Positions 34,850-42,103 of a DNA stretch of 64,000 nucleotides are shown piece after piece. The number at the start of each line of letters is the position of its first letter. Positions within the stretch are counted from its first letter, which is position 1. The DNA is from JANSWY01 sp965243755 (GTDB taxonomy: Bacteria > Bacteroidota > Bacteroidia > Cytophagales > Cyclobacteriaceae), in contig CBDEVW010000006.1 of the NCBI GenBank assembly GCA_965243755.1, positions 992,001-1,056,000 of the forward strand, written 5' to 3'. Both the position numbers and the translations under genes were made by a program. Below the pieces are notes generated by a model. The model made no database searches. It was not told the DNA's origin and was given only the letters and a program-made list of their open reading frames with translations.

Positions 34850-34985
34850 CCCATGTGTAGTATTTGCTATTTCCTTTTATACCGGTGTTTTCTTAGCACC
34901 ACTCGCGCAGGTTGTCCTCAACCTGTGTGTACTATGAATGCAAGGACTCCAGTCCGTATACAGAGCAGAAATGAGATCATTTTAT
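34850..34985 (-). repeat. about 135-bp REP-type repeat, right of the YARHG gene
   Basis: It shares with 33829-33965 the order TGTAGTATTTGCTA, CTTAGCACC, GCGCAGGTTGTCCTCAACC, ACTATGAATG and GACTCCAGTC. It lies 12 bp after the YARHG gene stop. Confidence 0.55.
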
Positions 34986-35052
34986 CTAATCCAGGTGTAA
35001 CATTCACTTCATCCTGATCGCTCTTATTATCACTTTTGCACTGAACGATTAC

Positions 35053-35281
35053 ATTAGAATAATACAATTTCAATCAAACATTTCTAAAAATAAAAGCTGT
35101 GTTCATAAACAGCCTTTACGTACAGTGAAGGCCGATTTTGTCATGTCATCAGATAGGTGCCGTGAAAACACGTAAAGTCCGCGCGGGTTTTTGTCAAAAT
35201 CCGCGCGGACTTTGTTCAAAACCCCCGCGGATTATAACCGTAATCCGCCCTGTAAATTACTGGTATTGGAATAGTGCAATT
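35053..35281 (+). repeat. 229-bp variable two-hairpin element, copy 2
   Basis: The ends are ATTAGAATAATACAATT (35053-35069) and ATTGGAATAGTGCAATT (35265-35281). From 35174 there are four units with core CCGCGCGG or its relatives, spaced about 22 bp. Unit 1 (AAAGTCCGCGCGGGTTTT) pairs with unit 2 (AAAATCCGCGCGGACTTT) over 18 bases with one mismatch. Units 3 and 4 form a GCGGATTA/TAATCCGC stem. The length is the same as copy 1 (229 bp), with an unrelated core. No gene lies within. Confidence 0.72.
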
Positions 35282-35305
35282 GTGGAGCTTCCTTTTATAA
35301 ATCCA

Positions 35306-35840
35306 GACAGGAGTCCTCAAGTTCATATTAGTCACAGGTTGAGGACAACTAGCGACAGATTAGTAGAATGAGGTTATTTGGAATACTACGTAATTTTCAA
35401 GGACCGTATTTCAGTCAGGTCGAAAGACCTGCCAGCACGCTGAGGCGGGTGGGGCATCCAAGGCAAGCGCGAATCGTTTTGACCTATGATCAATGGATTG
35501 TTTAGTTACCACTAAATGGTCAGAAGGATTTTTTGCGTTGGTCTCCGCGACCCGGTCTGCGCGACCCGGTCTGCGCGACCCGGTCTGCGCGCGGTCCCTT
35601 TTCTTTTGGTGTGTGGCCCTCCGATTCGTTTTCTTTTGCCTGCGCGGCGCGGAAGAAGCAAAAGAAAATGAAAAACCAATCTGATTGCAGTGAGTATGGA
35701 GTGATCATGAAATGTCAAAGGTTGAGCAAAACCCTATTCTCAATGGTGCAGAATCAATACAAAAATCTCTTTACAAACCCGGACAGGAGTCCTCACGCTC
35801 ATATTAGTCACAGGTTGAGAACAATTCTGCGACAGATTTC
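35306..35840 (+). repeat. composite REP-like/GC-rich repeat, copy 2
   Basis: REP-like part (GACAGGAGTCCTCA, CACAGGTTGAGGACAAC) at 35306-35365, AGGTCGAAAGACCT hairpin near 35418, GC-rich part from 35444 with four 14-bp units (TCTGCGCGACCCGG type) at 35541-35595, TTTTCTTTTGC/GCAAAAGAAAA arms, then a second REP-like part at 35778-35840. Long apparent frames on both strands (Arg-, Gly- and Pro-rich) come from the repeat. Confidence 0.75.
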
Positions 35841-35893
35841 TGGTGCATTAGACCGCAAGACCTAACCCCACTTTAAAAAGAATAAATCACCTC

Positions 35894-36652
35894 ATGCAAC
35901 CATTGCCTTCTCCGACGCATCTGCATTCAAAACTCAAAATATTTTTTAACCTAATCTTCAATTCATTGAATACTAATCAAAAAACAGGGAGAATCGCAGG
36001 TCTGTTGTTGTTTTTCCTTTTCGTAAATGGCATCATTATTTTTCAGTTCCTGCAGGGTCCCGTGCTGTTTGCTGACAATTACCTGTCAACAACAGCAGCC
36101 AGCGCCAACCAAATAATTCTGTCAGTGGTGTTGGGCATTTTAAGTGGCTTATTGTCCATCATAGTTGCCATCATCCTGCTTCCGGTTTTCAAGCAGGGCA
36201 GCCTGAGCCTGGCGTACCTGTATGTGGCATTGTGCACGGTCAACTTTTTCGCTATTATGATTGACAATGTCAGTGTCATCTCGATGCTGGAATTAAGCAA
36301 AGCTTATGTTGGCAGTGCAGCAACTGATACCCTGCAGATAATCGGTACCGTCGCTTATGAGAAACACTGGTGGACACACTACTTCTACCTATTGATTTCC
36401 TGCTTTCCGGTGTTTGTGTTGTACTTCATTCTATACCTGTATAAACTAGTCCCCAGGGTGATTGCTGTTTTCGGCTTGATAGCAGTGATGCTGATGTTCA
36501 CAGAGGAGTTGTTTTCCATTTTTGGAAACAGCATCAGCATGAATATGCTGCTCCCTATAGCCCTGATCCAGCTGATACTCCCCATTTGGCTAATGATCAA
36601 AGGGTTGAATGCTCCCAAGGACAGGGAAGCCGTTCTGGTGAATGCTACTTAA
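35894..36652 (+). CDS. DUF4386-like six-TM membrane protein
   Basis: This 252-residue protein has six to seven hydrophobic helices. It begins QKTGRIAGLLLFFLFVNGII, which resembles the RxAGLLFLL opening of DUF4386 proteins. The middle helix region DNVSVISMLELSKAYVGSAA and the positions of the helices also fit. No function is known for the family. The last 15 bases plus 31 bases downstream are duplicated at 37490-37535, beyond the following repeat array. This shows that the DNA after the gene has been rearranged. Confidence 0.75.
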   Translation: MQPLPSPTHLHSKLKIFFNLIFNSLNTNQKTGRIAGLLLFFLFVNGIIIFQFLQGPVLFADNYLSTTAASANQIILSVVLGILSGLLSIIVAIILLPVFKQGSLSLAYLYVALCTVNFFAIMIDNVSVISMLELSKAYVGSAATDTLQIIGTVAYEKHWWTHYFYLLISCFPVFVLYFILYLYKLVPRVIAVFGLIAVMLMFTEELFSIFGNSISMNMLLPIALIQLILPIWLMIKGLNAPKDREAVLVNAT

Positions 36653-36683
36653 TCCTTGCCTCAGTCAGGTCGAAAGACCTGAC
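36638..36683 (+). repeat. 46-bp direct repeat, left copy (includes end of DUF4386-like gene)
   Basis: The block from GTGAATGCTACTTAATCC to AGGTCGAAAGACCTGAC is identical to 37490-37535. The left copy contains the last codons and stop of the membrane protein gene and an AGGTCGAAAGACCT hairpin. Confidence 0.8.
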
Positions 36684-36743
36684 GCATCTACTCACGATTA
36701 AAGACAACTGTACGTGTTTATAGAATAAATACTTTGTTAATGA

Positions 36744-37489
36744 GGCGGGTGGGGCATCCAAGGCAAGCGTGAATCATTTTGACCGTGGATCAATGTATGC
36801 ATTATTATGCATTGGATGGTCAAAAGGATTTTTTGCGTTGGTCTGCGCGACCCGGTCTCCTTTTCTTTTGGGGTGCGGCCCTCCGATTCGTTTTCTTTTG
36901 CCTGCGCGGCGCGGGAGAAGCAAAAGAAAATGAAGAACCAATCGGATTGCAGTGACTATGGAGTGATTATGAAATGCCAAAGGTTTAGCAAAACCCTATT
37001 CTCATTATGGTGCAGAATCAATACAAAAATCTCTTTTCAAACCCGGACAGGAGTCCTCACGATCATATTAGTCACAGGTTGAGGACAACCTGCGACAGAT
37101 TAGAGGGCAACCTGCGACAGATTAGAGGCGGGTGGGGCATCCAAGGCGGGGCGGGGGCATCCAAGGCAAGCGTGAATCGTTTTGACCTATGATCAATGGA
37201 TTGTTTAGATACCACTAAATGGTCAAAAGGATTTTTTGCGTTGGTCTGCGCGACCCGGTCTCCTTTTTTTTGCTTCGTTTTCTTTTGCCTGCGCGGCGCG
37301 GGAGAAGCAAAAGAAAATGAAGAACCAATCGGATTGCAGTGAGTATGTAGTTATTATGAAATGCCAAAGGTTTAGCAAAACCCTATTCTCATTATGAAGC
37401 AGAATCAATACAAAATTCTCTTTTTAAATCCGGACAGGAGTCCTCATGCTCATGTTAGTCACAGGTTGAGGACAACCTGAGACAGATTA
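36744..37489 (+). repeat. tandem pair of composite GC-rich/REP-like repeats (copies 3 and 4)
   Basis: Two successive copies start with GGCGGGTGGGGCATCCAAGG (36744 and 37127, with a small internal duplication at 37143-37165). Each has one 14-bp GCGACCCGG unit, TTTTCTTTTGC/GCAAAAGAAAA arms and a REP-like part (37040-37105 and 37430-37488). The segment AACCTGCGACAGATTAGAG is itself duplicated at 37087-37126. No gene is present. Confidence 0.75.
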
Positions 37490-37535
37490 GTGAATGCTAC
37501 TTAATCCTTGCCTCAGTCAGGTCGAAAGACCTGAC
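37490..37535 (+). repeat. 46-bp direct repeat, right copy
   Basis: Identical to 36638-36683. Here the CTACTTAA stop context has no gene in front of it; it directly follows a REP-like hairpin. After it the GACCTGACT motif is repeated twice more (37530-37575) with decay. Confidence 0.8.
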
Positions 37536-37655
37536 TGCACTCCAAAGACCTGACTGCACTTCAAAAACCTGACTTCACTCCAAAGCCCTCACCGGACCCT
37601 TTCCAAATCTCAGGAGAAACCATTAAATTATCCCCTCCAATGTCCACTTTCAAAT

Positions 37656-38309
37656 ATGAAAACAAATAAAACTTCTCGTAGAAAATTCATTGAAACATCC
37701 TCATTACTGGCATCTGGTGCCATGCTGATTCCTCACCTAGGGGCATGTCAGCCTGTAAGTACCAATAACCCCGATGACCTGTACCTGATAGGGCCAAAGG
37801 ATGGCTTTACTCCACAAATCGGTACCCTTTTATCCATGATGACCATGATGAGGGCCTGGGTGGTCAGGCAGGTAAAGGACCTTACCGTGGAACAACTGGA
37901 CTTTCAGATCGACGAACAGTCAAATTCCATTGGCGCCATGCTGATGCACCTGGCTGCTACGGAAAAGTACTACCAGTTGAATACGTTCGACAGCATCCCG
38001 TGGGGTGAATGGGACGAGGAAATTAAGCAGGAGTGGGATGTCGCCTCGGGGCTGGACAATGAAGCGCGTGAGCAGATCAAAGGAAATGAAATTGATTATT
38101 ACCTGGACAAACTGCAAACGGTTAGAACGGAGACCATTGAAAAATTTAAGACACTTGATGATGACTGGTTGATGAAATCAGAGCCATTCTTCCCAATCAG
38201 AAGGGGCGTCCCTGGCGAAACCAACAATTACGCCAAATGGTTTCACGTCTGTGAACACGAGTCCAATCACAATGGCCAGATTAAATTCATCAAGAAAAGG
38301 TTTTCCTGA
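37656..38309 (+). CDS. DinB-superfamily protein with Tat-like signal
   Basis: This 217-residue protein has a twin-arginine-type start, KTSRRKFIETSSLLASGAML, ending near LGAC. The mature part is a four-helix DinB fold. The metal-binding His positions are visible: MLMHLAATEKYY in helix 2, and WFHVCEHESNHNGQIKFIKKR in the last helix. DinB-like proteins are metal-dependent thiol transferases or hydrolases, and this exported form probably folds with its metal before export. It stands alone after the repeat array and 101 bp before the zincin candidate. The substrate is unknown. Confidence 0.85.
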   Translation: MKTNKTSRRKFIETSSLLASGAMLIPHLGACQPVSTNNPDDLYLIGPKDGFTPQIGTLLSMMTMMRAWVVRQVKDLTVEQLDFQIDEQSNSIGAMLMHLAATEKYYQLNTFDSIPWGEWDEEIKQEWDVASGLDNEAREQIKGNEIDYYLDKLQTVRTETIEKFKTLDDDWLMKSEPFFPIRRGVPGETNNYAKWFHVCEHESNHNGQIKFIKKRFS

Positions 38310-38410
38310 TCTCGGGTTGGTTTTCTGGTATCAATGGGTTTGTCAGTTAAGGCAATCCCATGGGTTTTCCATCGTTAACTGATGCACACACCTGATTAGA
38401 TAAAAGTTGT

Positions 38411-39382
38411 ATGAAATTTTATAACCCTCTTCTTTTTGTTACACTCCTTTCAATATCCGGTCTGTACGCTCAAAAGGTTGATAAAAGAAATTTTGGCCTT
38501 TCCATCCTGAAAACCTATAGCCCCGACAGCTACCAGTTGATCTTACAAACAGAAGCACTCCAGAATCAAAAAGGGGATGGTTTGATGATAGTAGGAAACA
38601 TTGATTTCACCAAATGGATATCGGGAAAGGCGGAGAACGAAGTAATCAATGACCTTGGATTGGCAGTACATGAAATCAGTCATTCTTACTCTTTCAGACA
38701 TCCATTGATTTCAAAGGCAGTAGCTTATAATGAAAGTGCCACTTCTTATTTCATAGATGCCAACACCACCAATGTGGTCAAACATACTGAAGTCATCAAC
38801 AGCCATCAGATGTCTGAAATGATCCCGGAGGAGTTGAGGACGCAAAGGTATGAGGTCTACCTCAATCCCAAAACCCTGGGTTTGAGTGCTCAGAAAGATG
38901 GTATTTACGGATTGATGAATGAATGGACGGCTTATTTCAATAATAGCAGAATGGAAGTGGAGCTTTTCGACTACTATGTAGAAAAGACGGCAGATGATGG
39001 CGTTGAAAAAATGTTGGATTATGTTTCAAATGTCAGCAACACCCTGTTGGCGCACTATGAGTTCCTGTATTTTCATTTATGTTATCTTCAGTATGTGAAG
39101 GACAATGATCCTGGGGTATTTCAGGGAATCATGAACAACACCCTGTTCCTCGAAACTTTCCGGCAGGTCTATTCAAAATTTGAAGCAGTGATCAGACAAC
39201 ATGAGGTGAACAAAAAGCAGATCGTCACCATGGCACAGTCGGCTAATGTGAGCTGCCAGGAAGATGAACGTTATTTTTTCATTGGCAACAATGGGGTAGG
39301 GACTTTCAAACCTGATTTTGATAAGTTGAAAGCTGAATTAAGTAAAGAGAATTTTCAGCAGTTGCTGGAATTAATGCTTTGA
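38411..39382 (+). CDS. secreted protein with HExxH (putative zincin metallopeptidase)
   Basis: This 323-residue protein has a signal peptide (1-20, ending SGLYA). It carries HEISH (87-91) within DLGLAVHEISHSYSFRH, preceded by a hydrophobic strand as in zincins. A candidate third ligand is Glu171 in YGLMNEWTAYFNN, about 80 residues later. I know of no named family with this exact arrangement. It may be one of the DUF-type Bacteroidota zincins. Two Cys-free long helices follow (LLAHYEFLYFHLCYLQYV). Peptidase activity is inferred from the motif only. No operon partners are apparent. Confidence 0.7.
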   Translation: MKFYNPLLFVTLLSISGLYAQKVDKRNFGLSILKTYSPDSYQLILQTEALQNQKGDGLMIVGNIDFTKWISGKAENEVINDLGLAVHEISHSYSFRHPLISKAVAYNESATSYFIDANTTNVVKHTEVINSHQMSEMIPEELRTQRYEVYLNPKTLGLSAQKDGIYGLMNEWTAYFNNSRMEVELFDYYVEKTADDGVEKMLDYVSNVSNTLLAHYEFLYFHLCYLQYVKDNDPGVFQGIMNNTLFLETFRQVYSKFEAVIRQHEVNKKQIVTMAQSANVSCQEDERYFFIGNNGVGTFKPDFDKLKAELSKENFQQLLELML

Positions 39383-39415
39383 AAACAGTGTGTTTCCTGG
39401 TCAGCTTTAGTGTAT

Positions 39416-40231
39416 CTATGCCCTTTCAATGATCTCGATCAGGTTACCTTCAGGGTCTCTCACCAGGATGCCAGCTTTGCTCAGCCTTTGATAAGGCATG
39501 TTCTTTTCCTCCAGTTGTTTTATCAAATCTGATAAGTTATTGATTTGCAAAATGATAATGAGTTGAGCTTCATCGGGATATTTGGTTGAATTAGGAGTGA
39601 GGTCAGCTTCATAGTGAATCATGAATGCAAAACTGCCATCTGTATGTTTCAGAGGAAGCGCAGCGGGCAGATAAGCCGTTGACCAAATGTCAAAACCTAG
39701 TTGCTCCACATAGAACCTTCTGGCTGCCTCCATATTGGCAATGGTCACACCGCAATTGTAGACCCTGGGCTCATCAAACTCAGGCACTTCCCGGATTTGT
39801 ACTTCAATCAGGCTGAGTCGGTTTCCTGATGGGTCGAAATGGGGAATGGATATTCCTACTCCATTGCGACGAAGCTGATACTCATCAAAACGGACATCCC
39901 GAGACTGCAGCGTTTTCATTCTGGGCAGCAATTTGTTGGTTTGGATAGACAGGCCTACTCTTGATTCCACTTGATGCCTGCCGGGATTGGCGAACTGGCA
40001 TTTTTGGAGGTATATCGGAAATTGCTCCTGATTGAATACAATCTGCTCCCGACTTTCAGCAGGAGCAGCCATGAATCCTAATTTTCCCTTATAAAACGCC
40101 CGTGCCTCATCCAGATCGTCAACCAATATTTTGATGCCATGAAACTTAAGTGATTGGTCACTGGATTGACTTTGTACATCGTGCAGGGTTAGGCAGACAC
40201 AAAATAATATTGCTGAGTATACGGTTTTCAT
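39416..40231 (-). CDS. exported two-domain glyoxalase/VOC-family protein
   Basis: This 271-residue protein has a signal peptide (ending TLHDVQSQ) and two VOC modules: LKFHGIKILVDDLDEARAFY (about 28-150), and VYNCGVTIANMEAARRFYVE to VRDPEGNLIEIIE (about 155-271). The C-terminal metal-site Glu (LIEIIE) is present in the second module. VOC proteins include isomerases, dioxygenases and resistance proteins, so the activity cannot be assigned. It overlaps the DUF6265-like gene by 4 bp and is the last gene of the ECF sigma operon, so it is probably induced by that sigma factor. Confidence 0.85.
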   Translation of the reverse strand: MKTVYSAILFCVCLTLHDVQSQSSDQSLKFHGIKILVDDLDEARAFYKGKLGFMAAPAESREQIVFNQEQFPIYLQKCQFANPGRHQVESRVGLSIQTNKLLPRMKTLQSRDVRFDEYQLRRNGVGISIPHFDPSGNRLSLIEVQIREVPEFDEPRVYNCGVTIANMEAARRFYVEQLGFDIWSTAYLPAALPLKHTDGSFAFMIHYEADLTPNSTKYPDEAQLIIILQINNLSDLIKQLEEKNMPYQRLSKAGILVRDPEGNLIEIIERA

Positions 40232-40689
40232 TGTCGTTGCAGGTAGAATTCTTCTGTGCGTACTTTTCCATCCTCCTGAAGTTGAAGGGTGACCCTGATG
40301 TTATCACCATCTGTTTTTTCATAGACCAACCCTTCAAACTCCAGCCTGTTTTCCGAGTAGGAGATGGCCGGAAAAAAGACATGGTCCGCTTTTTCTTCCC
40401 ACCCTGTGAGGTCTGCATTGAAGTGTTTCAACTTTAACCCGGTATAATCAATGGTCATCAACTCATAGAAAATAACCTTGTTGTCATTCATATGTCGGTA
40501 TACACCCATCATCACACCCTCACTGGCAGGGGACCAGATTTCTTCATTGAATCCTCCCAAGCCAGTACCTGTCCACCGACCCGAAAGCCAGGCACATTGC
40601 GCTACATTCAGTGGGTTGTTGCTGGGCGGAATTGGTATGTTTTCAACTCCTGAAAAACACACCATCAGTATTAAAGCTAATGTTCTCAT
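40228..40689 (-). CDS. secreted DUF6265-like protein
   Basis: This 153-residue protein has a short signal-like N-terminus (MRTLALILMVCFSGVENIP). It has the family opening CAWLSGRWTGTGLGGFNEEI, then EGVMMGVYRHMNDNKVIFYE, ending with a beta-strand run. This looks like the small lipocalin-type barrel of DUF6265/DUF1579-like proteins. It sits 4 bp after the YCII fusion gene and overlaps the VOC gene, so it is part of the ECF sigma operon. The ligand is unknown. Confidence 0.75.
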   Translation of the reverse strand: MRTLALILMVCFSGVENIPIPPSNNPLNVAQCAWLSGRWTGTGLGGFNEEIWSPASEGVMMGVYRHMNDNKVIFYELMTIDYTGLKLKHFNADLTGWEEKADHVFFPAISYSENRLEFEGLVYEKTDGDNIRVTLQLQEDGKVRTEEFYLQRQ

Positions 40690-40693
40690 TTGT

Positions 40694-41227
40694 TTATCTG
40701 TTCATGTACGACTTTATCTCAATTGATCCTCCATATTTCAGATGGGGCATGCTTTGGGCAATTTTGATGGCTTCCTGCTTTGAGGGTGCTTCAACGATGA
40801 AGTAACCCGTAACTTTATCCAGACCAGGGTCTTCTATCTGCGTTACATTGCCTATGTTATCAACCAGGGTAGCATCTGATTCCAGTTCCTGCCCCGTGAT
40901 GTTGACCCCATCGGCCATTGTTTTTCCCATCCAAAGGGCATATTCCATGAACATCTCGTCGGGATCGCCAGGGTTAAACCCCTCATCTTCGTGCAACAAG
41001 AGCATGTAAGCCTGTTCAGGATTGATGGTGTTGGAAGTAACGGACCATCTGCCTGCAATAAATATCAGTACACTGGCAGCAATAGCGAGCGACCATCTAA
41101 AATAGGGTGACAACCTCTTGGTGTTAGTCTCAATCAGCCCCTCTGATTTCAATCGATGTACTGTTTTATTGTACAACGATGCTGGAGGTTGGGTATAGAT
41201 CTTTTCTTTGTCAAACTGATCTTCCAT
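40694..41227 (-). CDS. anti-sigma-like membrane protein fused to a YCII domain
   Basis: The N-terminal about 45 residues are cytoplasmic and charged (EDQFDKEKIYTQPPASLYNK), followed by one TM helix (WSLAIAASVLIFIAGRW). This is the layout of a Bacteroidota anti-sigma factor. The C-terminal about 105 residues are instead a YCII-type domain: QAYMLLLHEDEGF, MGKTMADGVNITGQEL, KVTGYFIVEAPSKQEAIKIA and GGSIEIKSY. Stand-alone YCII proteins are often encoded beside ECF sigma factors; a membrane fusion is unusual. I use the ATG at 41227, which lies 7 bp after the sigma stop. An ATG at 41251 would overlap the sigma gene by 17 bp. Confidence 0.8.
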   Translation of the reverse strand: MEDQFDKEKIYTQPPASLYNKTVHRLKSEGLIETNTKRLSPYFRWSLAIAASVLIFIAGRWSVTSNTINPEQAYMLLLHEDEGFNPGDPDEMFMEYALWMGKTMADGVNITGQELESDATLVDNIGNVTQIEDPGLDKVTGYFIVEAPSKQEAIKIAQSMPHLKYGGSIEIKSYMNR

Positions 41228-41234
41228 TTTCTTT

Positions 41235-41774
41235 CTAGTTTTCCTGACCATTTAATTCATTTAGGTAGGCCCTCATTGCCCTTCTTGCATGGTACAACTG
41301 GCTTTTACTGGTACCTTCATTGATGGCAAGCATTTCAGCAATTTCCTTATGCCTATATCCTTCGATATCATGCAATACAATGACCTGTCTGTATCCAGGT
41401 GGGAGTGAAGCCAGGCACTTTTCCAGATCCATTCTGGTATAGATGTTCCACTCAAACGACTCCAGCTCACCCGATTTCAAGTCTTCGGTGACCATTTCAT
41501 TATTCGTCTGGTGCCGCCATCTTTCCCTTGCCAGGTTGAGCAGAATCCCAGTGAGCCACGTTTTCAGCGTAGATTTCCACTCAAAACTCCCTAGTTTCCT
41601 AATTGCCACGACCCACATTTCCTGAATGATTTCTTCACTGACCGATACATCATTACCAGTCAACCTTAAAGCCATTTGATACAAGTGAGGGGTTTTGGCA
41701 TGATACAAAGCGCCAAAAGCCTTTTCACTTTTATCTTTCAAAAACAACTGTACAAGAACCTTATCGTCATTCAT
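41235..41774 (-). CDS. ECF RNA polymerase sigma factor
   Basis: This 179-residue sigma-70-family protein has region 2 (ALYHAKTPHLYQMALRLTGN to EEIIQEMWVVAIRKLGSFEW) and region 4 (LPPGYRQVIVLHDIEGYRHK, EIAEMLAINEGTSKSQLYHA). It is the first gene of an operon with the YCII fusion, the DUF6265-like protein and the VOC protein. The membrane-anchored fusion protein is the likely regulator. The subgroup cannot be told by eye, and no SnoaL-like extension is present. Confidence 0.93.
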   Translation of the reverse strand: MNDDKVLVQLFLKDKSEKAFGALYHAKTPHLYQMALRLTGNDVSVSEEIIQEMWVVAIRKLGSFEWKSTLKTWLTGILLNLARERWRHQTNNEMVTEDLKSGELESFEWNIYTRMDLEKCLASLPPGYRQVIVLHDIEGYRHKEIAEMLAINEGTSKSQLYHARRAMRAYLNELNGQEN

Positions 41775-42103
41775 TCAATTCGCTTTAATCATGAGTGATG
41801 CTACATACGCATTTGGTTGTATCGACTCTAAAAAAATATCGAAACCCAATCCCAAAACCGTTAACCGAAACCAGGAACTAAAAATCAGGAACTAAAAACT
41901 AATCCCCATCATGCAATTCAGCTACAAATCTTTGCGGTTAAGCTAAAAAATAATGAGAAGTCGGGTTCATGGTTTAGTTTGAGAGGCATTATTTACTTCT
42001 AAATACCTATATAAAAATGTACAGTAACAGCGTGAATTGGGCAAATTCAATACGGAATTGTTTTGCCCAAATTTATTTGGCTTCCAATCGTGGAGCCAGG
42101 AAA
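41775..42103. other. intergenic region between divergent sigma operon and LPMO gene
   Basis: No gene is seen. A degenerate AACTAAAAACT microsatellite lies at about 41875-41910. The upstream in-frame ATG of the LPMO gene at 42017 would add 29 residues with no signal-peptide character. Confidence 0.4.

Noticed and set aside
35174..35255. Four regularly spaced similar units taken as a short CRISPR array
   Set aside because: Unit plus spacer is only 21-22 bp, the units are quasi-palindromic without independent spacers, and no cas gene is present.
35138..35371. Open frame of 77 codons across the variable hairpin element
   Set aside because: The frame runs through palindromic units and a REP-like block, and the other two copies of the element have no corresponding frame.
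35533..35865. Open frame of 110 codons
   Set aside because: Repeat-derived, as above. No start context and no conservation at protein level between repeat copies.
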